DNA from: Gorsachius magnificus
Lineage: Eukaryota; Chordata; Aves; Pelecaniformes; Ardeidae
Reading direction: 5' to 3'
NCBI GenBank assembly: GCA_034008185.1
Contig: CM067081.1
Coordinates: 103,859,265-103,923,264 of the forward strand
Length of the DNA: 64,000 bases
In this document: in pieces, positions 25,201 to 35,938 of the stretch
Layout of the letters: the number at the start of each line of letters is the position of its first letter
Numbering within the stretch: position 1 is the first letter of the stretch
The notes under the pieces: generated by a model
The model's input: only the letters and a program-made list of their open reading frames with translations
The model's database searches: none
Told to the model about the DNA's origin: nothing
Translations under genes and position numbers: made by a program

Positions 25201-28149
25201 AGCTGCATTAAAAAGAGAATAAGTGAAGGATCGCGTTCTCTATTGGGAGAGGCAGATGGGGTCTAGGCTGGCATAGAGACATCAGCCATTGCTAATGGTG
25301 CTGGGGCCAGCTTATATGTTGTGATATTGCTATATTACTAGCATATTATGATTTCTTAGTTGGAATGCTAAAAAAGCGCTTAGTCTTTTATAGAACAATG
25401 AGCAGATAATTAGAGAAACCAGAAATGTTAGTAATTAGAGAAGCTTGTTTTAAAAAGAGCTCAGCAGCACTTCTGTCAACCAGCTGGCAACCTCTGGAAA
25501 TTACTAAATGGTGCTTCTTTAATGCTGCTCGCTAAAAATTCTGCTTTGTTTCTTTCAGCCCTTTGCTTGACTGACAGGGCAGACTCAATTAAACCTCGAT
25601 TAGACCAAAGGATGCCACTGGTTTTGTCTTGGAAGTCTGTGTCTTGCTAGTAGATGTAAAAAACCCCAACATTGCTGTGGGTTTTCTGTTTCCTAAAGTA
25701 CTTCTTGAAATAACGATATTTTTTTCCAATCACATTGTAGGTACTTGTTTCAAAGGCCACCTGAAGAGCTGAAAAAGGTAGTGGTAGCAAGCAAATCCAG
25801 AATCATGCCACAAAGCAAAGAGAGGACCAGTTTCCTTAAGCTAAAGCAAAATTTCTGGAGTAGAGCTTGGAACAAGTTTTCCTTCTCTACTGAGAACCCA
25901 CATACAGCCTACATTTTTGTAGGCGTACTCTCTTTTCGACCAGAGACAGAGGGCCAGTTTTTAGGAAACATGTTTCCATATGCTGTGTGTTTAAATGCAC
26001 TTTAAACAGGCAGAGGATATTAAATCTGACTGGAAAAAAAAGAATTCTTGAACCGAACAGAAACACGTTCTGAAATCTCTCTTGGCTTTCTCTGACTGCT
26101 ATTTCACAGCCAAAAGCTGAAATAATATTTTTGCTTATAACCCCCACCCCACTCCAAAAAAGCCCTTGTCAGCATTCTTTGTAGGGAAATGAAAAGAAGC
26201 ATAGGTTTCTCTCTTAGGGGTTTACTGCCTTTGTGCTCCATTTAACTTTTTAAAGACACTGTATACAGATTGTCAGCTTGTTTTTAATTCCATCTTCTTC
26301 ATCTATTGGTTTCTATAAAATTGTCTTCAGCACAGACACAGTAAATTTGACGTATAATCAGCTTCTGTGATACCAGCTCCACCATAGGAAAAATCAGTGT
26401 GCTGTTATTAAGTACTTCAGGGGATGTCTTTTGCATACATAGTTAGAAAAATTAAGTCTCAGCAAGAAGTTGTTGAAATGACACACAGTTGTAACCATCT
26501 TATGAATGATTAATGTCCCCATTTTGCCTCAGATTTCATTTTTACTTACACAGAACTTATCAAACACGATGTACAAAACCAGCATTAAATGGAATGAGTC
26601 ACAGAGCATTCAGGGAGGAACTTCCCCAATACCGCAGAAGAACTGATGAGCCTTCAGGTTTATTTTTTTGTTTGTTTTACAGCAGTCTAAATGCCACTGC
26701 CCATTTTCCTCCATACACTGAAAGTGTAACTAAGAGACAGTTTTAGCCTGAAATGTTTATAGTTGGGAGTTTCAGAGGAAGGACACTGAAAACAAGAGAA
26801 ATGGAGCACATGAGGTAGCAGGAAGGGAGCATATGAGATAACAGAGACAATTGCGAGGCACAGCAAAGTCAAAGCTGTTGTGCTTCGAGGCGCAGCAGAT
26901 ACCTAATCGCTATCTGTACCCTATGACCTGAAGGAGAGCTTAAAGGATGGTGAATGAGGGAGGAACAGCTATCGAGATGCAATTATCTTTACACTAGTTT
27001 CAATTTGCACACTTTAATCTGCATAGGCTTTCTATCTAGGTAGTCCTCTGTCACCACTTAGCAAGACACAGCAAGGCAGGCTCAGACTTATTGGTTGGGT
27101 TACACAGCCAAATTAGAGAAAAGGGATGAAGAAATTGTGCTGGACCAAAGGCAGAACCTTATCTCCACTAACTGTCTCTGAGGTATGACTTTTTGCTTTC
27201 CCTCTGCTCCTGAGGATCCTGTACCACGAGAGGGAGCCTTTGGAGCCCATGGGCAGCTGCAATACACACTTGTCCTCAATGGCAGAGGAACAGCAAGGGG
27301 GGCCAAATGTCCATGGGTACTAGCCAGGGGCGTGAGCGATCGGGCTGAAACCCTTTCAGGCAGGCCAGGCAGCATGGCCAAGACACACAACTGGGCACTG
27401 CTCTGTGGCAGGCTGGAGATGGGCTGGGTCCCACCTGTGGGCTGCTCTCTGATATCAAGGCACTGTCTGGGCTTTCTGGATATACAACAAAAATGCGACA
27501 TGGGAAAGGGTTTCTTGCCTGTTGGAAACTGGTGCGGGGATACAGTTACCCACTGCCATAGTTGTCACAGGACTCATCGCTTACCCTTTCTGTGTTCCCT
27601 CTTTGAAAGATTTTGTTTTCTGCCTCCATTTTTCTAGAAATTAGAACTATGCAGTTGTGCTACCCATATAAACACTAGGGTCCCCTAAAAAATATTGAAT
27701 CTATTAGCCAGTTTCAACCAAATTTGACAGAGGCTTTTTTCCAAGTTTTGCAAGCCTCAGTGGCTGGGTAGAGAGAAAGTCTTATTAATCCTTTTTTTCT
27801 GGGGAGAAAGGCGTCAGCATAAGGTCAATTATATTATTAAACAACAGAGAATCCATATTAAAGGAAGTGGCTTTATGAATACTCCAATTACAGGAAGCTT
27901 TTTGATGCGAGCTGGTACTTTAAGTCCTAGGAAATATAACCACTTCACAGCAGTTCATCTGGAAGCAGGCTTCATTAAGTTGGCTGCTCACGGAACTACT
28001 TATTTTCTTCACTGACCCACTGGTGCTTGTAAAATGAGAAGTGCTATGGTTTCAGAGTGCCCTAGGACAGCAAAGAATGACCTCTGAAGCCCTGGAAAGT
28101 CATGAGCTGGACATATCAGGCATTCTGCAAAATTAACAGGAACAGGACA
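22238..28149. other. Long non-coding stretch, nothing firmly recognised
   Basis: The largest frames are 144 codons (22717-23151, minus) and an opposed pair of 150 and 133 codons at 27185-27637 (plus) and 27100-27501 (minus). None shows a domain, signal sequence or codon pattern that I would trust. A short direct repeat (ggatcctggtcaca) occurs at about 23520-23542. No promoter-like or RNA-like structure was seen. Confidence 0.5.
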
Positions 28150-29115
28150 GCCAGTGGCACACTGAATTGGGAAGTTGTGACCTGATCAAAAAACCAGAAA
28201 GGATCTTAAACTTTACCAGCTCACTTGTAAAAATGCCATAAGGAAGGCTAAAGAAGATCTTGAACAATAACTTGCAAAACATTTTTTTCAGGCACAGCAG
28301 TTGCAGGACATCTTCCAGATGTGAAGACCTGATAGAGAGCAAAAGCATAAAAGGAATGAATGCTCAAGTAAGATAAGGACAGAGCAGAGAAATGACATTA
28401 TCTTTCTGTACCTGTTTATCATGGGGAAGCTCAAGGTGTTTCCCATGCTGGAAGTTTTTATGGGGGATGCACCAGAGGCTCTGTCTCAAAGAAGAGCATT
28501 GGACAAGATCAGAAATCAAGTGGAAGAAAAGTGCGGACACAAATCTCTTGGACCAGGTGGAGTTTCTAAGGAACTTCATGATAAAACTGTGATGTGAAAC
28601 TGCTTGCATGAGACTGTCTCCATATTGCAGAACGGCAGGGTGGTGAGCAAGACCCCATGTGAGAGAGGAGTGTGGTCAGAAAGCCTGACGCCTCCATGGG
28701 GCAGCCTGGTCAAGCTAGATTAAAAATAATCAGTGGGTGAATAACTACACATTGGGTATTGGGAAAGCTCAGCAGAGCTTTGGCAAAGGGAAGTCAGGCC
28801 TTACAAATCTTTTGGATGGAGGCCTCAGAAAGAGCCAGTGAGCACATACAGCAGGAACAGCCTGCTGATGAGGCTGTCACAGGTTTACAAAAGGAACAGA
28901 TTTCCTTGCCAGTGGCTCCTCAAGAAGCCAAGCAGCAACTGGATGGGAGGGGAGTTTTGCATGCCTGGAGATCCACTGAAAAATATAGGAAACAGTAGGT
29001 AGGAATAAGTGGCTGGTTTAACTCTAGCAGAAGGTCATCAGTGGAGGCCTTCCAAAATTAGATGGGAAAGAAACAAATAGGGAGATGGCAAAAGCTGCTG
29101 ATGCTACTAGCTAGT
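28150..29115 (+). mobile_element. Ancient CR1-like LINE, ORF2 from linker through RT palm
   Basis: Several CR1-family blocks occur in order on the plus strand. A linker segment lies near 28200-28300 ('aaaaatgccataaggaaggc', typical of the region between endonuclease and RT). 'FGKGKSGLTNLL', matching the family's GFxKGKSCLTNLL, lies at about 28776-28815. A segment near 28978-29040 resembles the family's 'DRKQRVGINGQFS' region. Near 29085-29111 the reading A-K-A-A-D-A-T-S stands where functional copies have A-K-F-A-D-D-T-K. The catalytic second aspartate is therefore lost. Frames break repeatedly. It is much older than the bird CR1 copies. Confidence 0.7.
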
Positions 29116-29300
29116 GTTATACTAGTAACACAAATATTTTCACCTCCTAGAAAGCTCCTATATCATATTTGCCCATAGTTGTGATGTTATATCGGGCATT
29201 CTTAAATGTCCTAAGAAACAGAAGCCAAAACAAAGGCTTTTGAGGTACCGTGGTTTGCCCTTTCTCCAAGGCACAGCACAGTCTCACTCAGAGGTGGAGG

Positions 29301-29333
29301 GTTATACAATAGGAAGTATGGAAGCATAATAAG
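29301..29333 (+). repeat. Left copy of 33-bp direct repeat
   Basis: The sequence gttatacaataggaagtatg... recurs at 31116-31148 with one mismatch (gcat versus gcgt). Together the copies bracket the LTR cluster. The repeat is far longer than the 4-6 bp duplications made by retroviral integration. Confidence 0.95.
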
Positions 29334-29452
29334 TGTTGGTAAGAAAGGATTTCACTAATGAGAATTAAGCACAATGGAATGGTTAGAATATATACCTGTA
29401 TGTGCTGAATTAAGTGGCACCTGAGCATGACGTAAATGGTATGGGTGGAGGT

Positions 29453-29840
29453 TGTATTGGGTCAAGCAGCACAGGGATGTGTTTTCTATTGGTATGTAGG
29501 AAGAGGTTGATAACACACCAATGTTCTGGCTACTGCTGAGAAGTGATTGAACAGCATCAAGGCTGTGCCTCCAATATTCCCCCTGCACCCCCCACCCCCC
29601 TGACAGTGGGCTGGAAGGGGGCAAGATCTTGGGAGGGGATGTAGCCAAGACACCTGACCCAAACCAACCAGAGGGATATTCCATACCATGTGATGTCAGC
29701 TTAGATATAAAAACTAAGGGAAAAGGAAGAGGAGGGGGGACACTCGTCTTTTGCGACGTTTTGTCTTCGGGAAGGAACAACTGTGTTTCCACCCCTTGCC
29801 TCTGTGAATCACATATTTAAGAATTATCACTTAAAATCCA
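29453..29840 (+). mobile_element. Decayed endogenous-retrovirus LTR
   Basis: From about 29505 this follows the solo LTR at 49605-50201 block by block: 'gttgataacaca', 'tactgctgag', 'agctga/acctgaccc-aac', 'gggatattccatacc' and a TATA-like 'gatataaaaac' at 29704-29714, followed by a purine-rich 'ggaagaggagggggga'. This places it in plus orientation. It is more diverged and its 3' portion differs, so it may be a related family. The start at TGTATTGGG (29453) and the end near 29840 are estimates. No target duplication was identified. Confidence 0.65.
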
Positions 29841-30083
29841 CATTCATCACACAATCTTCACAATCTTCACTCCCCTCAATAAGAAAGAATTCCCCGCACC
29901 AAAAAATCAAAATAACATGATCACAACACTGAACAAAAGTAGACAATTTACACACAATCCACCCCTTATTTCCTTCACCACAATTATAACAGCCAAAATT
30001 CCCCACGATCATTTTGTTTTCTAACATTGTTCAGTTCAGTCAATATTTTGCCCATTACTTCTCCCAATACATTCCAAAAAGAC
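29841..30083 (-). pseudogene. Retroviral internal fragment, possible Gag nucleocapsid relic
   Basis: This lies between two oppositely oriented LTRs. On the minus strand a 66-codon open frame (29827-30027) contains, at 29950-29991, a Cys-X2-Cys-X9-Cys array that matches the spacing of a retroviral zinc knuckle (CX2CX4HX4C), but the histidine position is lysine. Retroviral nucleocapsid zinc knuckles bind genomic RNA. The minus orientation agrees with the adjoining LTR at 30084-31115, yet a knuckle this close to an LTR end would require a large internal deletion. Chance resemblance is possible. Confidence 0.3.
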
Positions 30084-31115
30084 TGTGGTGGTTTGACCCT
30101 GACTGGATGTCAGGGGCCCACCAAAGCCGCTCTATCACTCCCCTCTAACCAGACAGAGGAGAGAAAAGTAAATCAAAAGGCTCATGGGTCTAGACAAGGA
30201 CAGGGAGAGACCATTTTATCAGTTACCATCACAGGCAAAACAGACTCAACTTGAAAATAATTCATTTATTATCAATCAAAATCAGAGAAGGAGAGGAGAA
30301 AAACTGCTAGATCTTAAAAACCTTCTCCCCACCCCTCCCTTCTTTCTGGGCTCAACTTCACTCCCAGTTTCTCTACCTACTCCCCCCAGCGGCGCAGGGG
30401 GATGGGAATGGGGATTGGGGTCAGTTCATCACACATCGTCTCTGCTGCTTCTTCTTCCTAGAGAGAGGACTCTTCCCCTGCTCCAGAGTGGGGTCCCTCT
30501 CACGGGAGACAGTCCTCCATGAACTTCTCCAACATGAGTCCTTCCCATGGGCTACAGTTCTTCACAAACTGCTCCAGCATGGGCCCATAATTTCCACGGG
30601 GTGCAAGTCCCTCTGGAGCAGACTGCTCCAGCGTTGGGTCCCCTGCAGGGTCACAAGTTCTGCTGGCAAACCTGCTTCAGCGTGGACTCCTCCCCCCGGG
30701 CAGGCTTCCCACGGGGTCACAGCCTCCTCCCTTCGGGCATCCACCCGCTCTGGCGTGGGGTCCTCCACAGGCTACAGGTGGAGATCTGCTCCACTGTGGA
30801 CCTCCATGGACTGCAGGGGGACAGCCTGCCTCACCATGGTCTTCACCATGGGCTGCAGAGGAATCTCTGCTCCGGCTCCTGGAGTACCTCCTCCCCCTCC
30901 TTCTTTACTGACCTTGGTGTCTGCAGGGCTGTTTTCTCTTGCATCCTCTCCCTTCTCTTCTCTCTCCAGCTACGTAGACGCAGCCGTTTTTTTTTTTCCT
31001 TCTTAAATATGTTATCACAAAGGCGCTTCCACCGTTGCTGATTCTAGCAGCTTCTCACAGAAGCCACCCCTGTAGCCCCCCCACTACCAAGACCTTGCCA
31101 CAGAAACCCAATACA
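30084..31115 (-). mobile_element. Endogenous-retrovirus LTR, about 1.03 kb
   Basis: The element runs from TGTGGTGGTTTGACC to CCCAATACA, giving TG...CA ends in either reading. In minus orientation it has a TATA-like ATATTTAAG (about 31000-31013) after an A-rich run near the start and an AATAAA signal (complement at 30265-30270) near the 3' end, which fixes the sense strand. The middle (about 30480-30890) is GC-rich and built from degenerate repeats of the type 'ctgctccagcgtggg...cacggg'. Open frames inside (172 and 164 codons, plus strand) are composition artefacts. The flanks do not show a 4-6 bp duplication: the left flank is AAGAC and the right GTTAT. Confidence 0.88.
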
Positions 31116-31148
31116 GTTATACAATAGGAAGTATGGAAGCGTAATAAG
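31116..31148 (+). repeat. Right copy of 33-bp direct repeat
   Basis: It begins immediately after the last base of the LTR (ACA|GTTATACAATAGG) and matches 29301-29333 at 32 of 33 positions. Confidence 0.95.
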
Positions 31149-31246
31149 TAGAGACCTAATGCTCCAGGGTCTAGAGAAGAAGAAATACTGAGTTTTAGTA
31201 TGTGACAATCCTCAAGGTTATAACACACTGTGAAGATGACTTTCAA

Positions 31247-31410
31247 ATCATAGAATTTTAGGAAGCATAGGATGGAAGGGACCTCCAGAGGCCATCTAAT
31301 CCAGCTTCCTGCTCAACACTAGATCAGGTCAGGTGGCTTTCTCTAACCATATCTTGAAAGACAGATATTCCACCACGTCTCCGTTTCGGTGCTGTGCCCC
31401 TTCTGTCAGG
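31247..31410 (-). mobile_element. Old CR1 LINE 3' fragment
   Basis: It starts 'aaatcatagaattttagg' and continues 'ggatggaagggacctccagaggccatctaatccagc', the complement of a CR1 3' end. It is more diverged than the copies at 6284 and 22000, and is 5'-truncated near 'cttctgtcaggg', where an A-rich run follows. Confidence 0.85.
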
Positions 31411-34400
31411 GAAAAAAAAAATAAAAGAAAGATGCTTGTATCAAGTTATTTCTAGTCACTTTTTGGATTCTGATCCTTGAAGAATCTCATATTAAAGCAT
31501 TTTATTTGCAATGCTGAAGGCTAGAACCAGAATTCTTCAGAAGATTTCTTCAGCTATTCCTGCAGAGATGTGACTTCAAAAGCTGAGCCTCTGAGAAGCA
31601 CACTTACGACCATGAGACTTGTGAAAAGTTGCAAGACTTTGCAACCGCACTTCTATCAAATGTTATTTTTACTCACACTTAACTGAAACTATACAAGCCT
31701 GGCAAAAACGTCTGCTGTTCTGAAACAGCCTGAGCCAATTTCACCTCTACAGCCTCACCAGCCAGATAGATAGATAATGAATGACTGACAGATATCTCAT
31801 GTCACAAGTAACACAGTGTCGGCATTAAAATAGTCTTATGAATTTTAAAGAGCCTTTTCCAAGCATCAAGACAGTGGTTTATAGCTAAAAATACATCAAT
31901 ACAAATTAAATATTTGCATGACAAGGGTGACTTTAATTAAAAACCTTTGGTATAATTTAAATCACATCCATGAAAATAGTCATTGAAGAATGAAATGTCT
32001 TACAGCAATTGACTCTTATAGTTCAACATAATTGGAAGGGAATGTCTGGAGCATCACTCACTGCAGTGATTTTTATACCTCTGCAGAAAAGCTGATTGCA
32101 AGATTCTTTCAATAAATAGTAAAGTAGCTGAGCCAAAACTGATATATAATTCTGAAAAGCAATAAATTCATATTTTCTTAAAAGGAGAATGATTTTGATA
32201 TGGTACAGGTGGATTTTTTGGACTTCAAATAAAATGCCCTCAAGTGCAATGGAAGTTGCCATATTCCCATGAGGTTTCTGGGATGTTCAGGAGCTCAGCT
32301 GGATGGAACTTGTGAATATGCACAAGTTCCCTTCTCTTCAGTCACACTCCCCAAGGAAAGAGGATTTAAACATCCTGCATTTCCTAACTGTCTCTTCCAG
32401 TGTTATATCTTCTCTGCATTATTGCATTTATAGGTGATATGGTAATGCCTCGGTGTGTGCACACCACTTTTCCTTCCTAGAACTAATCAAGATCTGTCAG
32501 ACCTATCCGAGAATGTGGGCAGGGGCAATGATCCTTGATCACATTCAGGGGATGACCTGTACTTGTTTACTGTAGTTTTGTTTTATAGCTAACAAACACC
32601 CTTCTGAGACATATTATATATTCTCCTTTAAATTTTGTGCCAAAGGCCTTCTTTTTTAAAGCTGGTTTTCTTCAGTATAATCCTCCACTGCCATCTGCAA
32701 AAGTTCTGCAGTGAATGTGCATGGAATTGAGTAAGTTGTGGAGCTGGTGCTGTTAAAATCATTATACACACAATTGTAGAATGCACTAGGGGTCTGAAAA
32801 GGCCCTGCTCAAGCTCAGTGTGTCTTGAGAATAAATTTAATAGCTATGTATTCCTCAGTCAGTCATGAGGAGAGCTTTATTTACCCTTTCCTCCTGCCTG
32901 ACAAGCCACTGAATACTTGTGGAGAAGCAGGCTGTGGGAACCTGGACCATGTACCATGACTACAAAGCAATGGTTTCTCTTAACCTTCCTTTCTCCCATG
33001 TGGCCACAGCATTATCTCCCCATCTCTGGCCTCCTATAGCTTGATAAGCTTTAAGACTTGAGCTGTGCATAACAGCTCAGAAGAACAGGCACCCTGTCAT
33101 TGGTGATGGCAACGTAGGAAATGCTGCAGTGCACGGAGGTAGGAAACAAAGCAAAGCACGTTGCTGTATCCCAGGGAATAACTCAGATTGTTCAGGATGC
33201 AAATCAGGGAAGAAAAGGATGATATGTTATGGTCAGAACTGTTTCTGCAGAGTGTATGACTGCAAGAGGTTATAATTATTTAACATCTTGATTTTCACTT
33301 TCCTCAAGCAGTAAAGCCCTTACTGTCTAACCAGCAGCTGCAGTTCCACAGGAGATTCACTACAGCAAATTTCAACCCTTCTCAGGAAAGCAAAAGCTGA
33401 GAAGTCACATGGCTATCATAAATTTTATTAATCTGTTTGCCAGTCTCTTCATGCACTCACAAATATGAATGTATGGTTTGTGTGGAGACTGTTAACATAC
33501 AAGCACATAGATATCCTCATTTTCCAGTGCAGGCAGAGCACAAAAAATCTACCCATGTACTTTTCAAAGGTGCAGAACAGTCCTGAATCCTGCTGAAGTT
33601 GATGGAAAACACAGCCATTCAAGCCCTGGAACAGGGGTCTCTCCCATATGGGGAATAGCAGCCACCACTCTTTAGGACAGCTGCTTTGGACATGGGGAAA
33701 AAGACTCGGAGCCCCTGCTCTGCTGCTGAATGATGTTAGGCAGGTTGCTAATGACTACATCCACAAAAGGGTTCAAGCCCCTGATGTCAAGGGCAATAGG
33801 AGGCCCTTGGATTTAATCTCAGAAGTGGGATGTTAGTACTATGAGGGTAAAGGCACTGAAGAATGCGAGGTGCTCAAGTACTGGTGTGTCAAGGATTGGA
33901 TAAATACTTGAAATTGTCAGCATGCCGGTACCTGAAATGGGTATTGAGTCAATAAGCTCTAGCCTGCAAACCTCCTTGGAGAGCTGGAGGAAATTGTGTC
34001 TGATGCTACATACAAATGAACACAAGTATTCTTTACATTTCATGAAAAAAGGAAACAGCATCGGTTACCTGAAGCAATGAGGCAAAACGGAACAGCTTAG
34101 AAATGAAGGTCTCTGCCCATTTTAAGGACCGAAGAACCAGTCCTGTAAGAACAACTCACAACTACACAATCCCAATTAGGCATTCATTTAGGAAGTTGCC
34201 CTAGAAAGCCTTACAGCAAAAGCTGGTTCATATGACCTGCAATCTCTGCATTGGTCTACAGTGCGGTCCCTGGCTTTGGCTGTGCTCTGCTTAGATGCAG
34301 TAACTGATGGGAGGGACACGCAGGTTCACTAAAATCCTATTTCCCAGAGCCTCAGGTCAAATAGCCTCTCTGCCTCCTCCTGAAAGAGAAAAGTTGTGTT

Positions 34401-34589
34401 TCCCATTTCTACGAGAGACACGTAATCACTCAGCTGGGGCAATCCTGGAGTGCATCTCAGTCTTTCTTGTTTTCCATTTTTTGATAAACAACTGCAATTT
34501 TAATTAGGTCAGGAAGAGGACCTTAGGTCTTCTATCACAAATAGTTCCAGAGCCCCAGTTGCATTTCTGAGAGTATGTGATTTGCCAAC
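31411..34589. other. Non-coding stretch, nothing recognised
   Basis: AT-rich DNA. The 33590-33800 part has phrases similar to old amniote repeats (tgctgaagttgatggaaaa), but too little to name. No gene-like frame is above 80 codons. Confidence 0.5.
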
Positions 34590-34639
34590 CACCACAAAAT
34601 GTAAGACAGTTTAACACCACAAAATGCAAGACGCTTTTT
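34590..34639. repeat. Tandem duplication, 2 x 25 bp
   Basis: The unit caccacaaaatgtaagacag... at 34590-34614 is repeated at 34615-34639 with a few substitutions. It lies downstream, in minus-strand terms, of the envelope-like relic. Direct repeats of this size can occur in retroviral U3 regions, but that link is only inferred. Confidence 0.85.
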
Positions 34640-34747
34640 CTCGGTTGTGTTAGCAGGCAACATCACGCTGACGTGGCTGTCTGTTGACAATGGTACCATA
34701 ACAGTTGTCAGCAACGGAGGAGGACTCTGGCTGAACCGCGTATGTCC

Positions 34748-34975
34748 TTACAGCTGATCCCCCTCAATTTCTTCTGCTAGGCGATGCCATGGCCCTAACT
34801 GCATTGGCAAGGGAGGCCTTACCTCTGTCACACCAGCGACTGCATTGAACGGTTTGTAGCTGAGTCCTAAAGAGCACCCCTGAAATCTTACAGGAGGTGC
34901 CTCCAACGCTTGGACAGCCCAATGCCAACCCACATACCATGATTCTCTTTCATCTCCTGGTTGATTAGGCTGCAC
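34748..34975 (-). other. Open frame of about 75 codons, unrecognised
   Basis: The frame opens after a stop near 34980 and ends in TAA. Its composition is protein-like: rich in tryptophan and proline with balanced charges, for example 'QLGPWHRLAEEIEGDQL' at the end. It follows the envelope-like relic on the same strand, beyond a purine tract, and could be part of the same dead element. I do not recognise the product and it has no methionine start in a convincing context. Confidence 0.25.
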
Positions 34976-35044
34976 CTTTCATATCATCCAAGGAAAATGG
35001 AAAAAAAATGCAACACCCAAAACCCAGCAGCAAATGGAAAGCTT

Positions 35045-35127
35045 CTTCCTAACCTGAACTTTTCCCTTTCTTCTTTTCTTCATTATTTTCCCTACCTACA
35101 TATCTTTCTTATTTTCTTTTCCCTACA
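35045..35127 (-). other. Purine-rich tract (minus strand)
   Basis: On the minus strand this is almost entirely A and G, directly after the terminal stop codon of the envelope-like relic. In retroviruses a polypurine tract sits between env and the 3' LTR. On the plus strand the same sequence reads as a pyrimidine tract ending 'ttttccctacag', which would also suit a splice acceptor. Either reading is inference. Confidence 0.35.
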
Positions 35128-35129
35128 GC

Positions 35130-35840
35130 TTAGCTAGTTAGGCTAGAAACACGGTTAAAAAGCAGAAAAATAATTGCATCTATTGCACCTACAGCTACTA
35201 ACAGTATTAAGATGCCTATTGGACTAGTCTTCCTTTGCTGAGCTAATCACCTGTCCTGGTACACGCATTCCTGTTGAGTTACAAGAACAGTCTTCTACCC
35301 AACAGTATTCCCGCTTAGCCAAACTGCTGTGGCTGCCCCAGTGCATGGGGTCCAGTTATGGACCTGGCACAAATTCTGAGGTGAACAACATTAGGTTAAG
35401 CCTGTGTGCAACATCTTCAAGCTGACACATTTTACCACAAGTGGGCCAGGCTAAGGCCATAAACACAGACAATTACTGCTTATTGGCTGATGGTAACTGT
35501 CGTAACACCCACGGGAGGGATTGCTGTACCCTTGCAACACACAGGGGGTTTGGGACTGAAACCTTCCTCTTAACACGGTACTGCAGAGTCAGGACTCATG
35601 CTGCCACTCCAGTTCAGTTTGCTAACTTGTGGGCCACCAGTGGCCCTTCTCACTGATGCCCATGGAAACCAAAAGTATTATTAATGGTATAATAATGTCA
35701 ATCATATAGCAGTAGAATAATCTAATTAACTGCTGCTGCACTTGTGGCAGTATTCCTTTTCCAAATGCTCTCACCAGAGGGTGATTTGCTTCCCAGCTGG
35801 GTTGGTACTGAAGGATCAGCTGCAGTGCTGCTTGGTGTAG
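35130..35840 (-). pseudogene. Envelope-type glycoprotein-like relic (uncertain)
   Basis: One minus-strand frame of 236 codons, with six internal stops, ends in TAA at 35130-35132. It has a short N-terminal segment, a hydrophobic stretch (about 35655-35705), a cysteine-rich middle and a second hydrophobic stretch (about 35155-35222) followed by a seven- to eight-residue tail. That order of anchor, Cys-rich ectodomain and terminal membrane span suits a viral envelope glycoprotein. An alternative frame in the middle (near 35230-35330) is also open and carries 'YCWVEDCSCNSTG' with a possible N-glycosylation site, so frameshifts are likely. No canonical furin site or immunosuppressive domain was seen, and no pol gene lies upstream. 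It could be a chance arrangement or an unrelated membrane-protein pseudogene. Confidence 0.3.
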
Positions 35841-35914
35841 TTACCTTTACATGGGGAGATGGAGGGTTTTATTTTTCCTTCAAGAACTCAATTTTTTTTC
35901 CTGGTGGAAAAAGT

Positions 35915-35938
35915 GTATGTATATATATATGTATGTAT
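35915..35938. repeat. TA/GTAT simple repeat
   Basis: A short run, tgtatgtatatatatatgtatgta, just upstream (minus sense) of the relic. Confidence 0.8.

Noticed and set aside
25720..25785. Acceptor-like tract ending 'cattgtag' followed by a short exon-like segment and 'aaaaaggtagtg' donor
   Set aside because: The exon would be only about 37 bp and no partner exon can be proposed.
27100..27637. Opposed frames of 150 and 133 codons
   Set aside because: Both strands are open together in slightly GC-rich DNA and neither resembles a protein family.
28759..28998. 79-codon plus-strand frame as a small protein or Gag fragment
   Set aside because: The adjacent frame matches CR1-like RT (FGKGKSGLTNLL), so this is an out-of-frame reading of a LINE relic.
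30488..31041. Overlapping plus-strand open frames of 172 and 164 codons
   Set aside because: They lie inside the minus-sense LTR at 30084-31115, in GC-rich degenerate repeats; they are composition artefacts.
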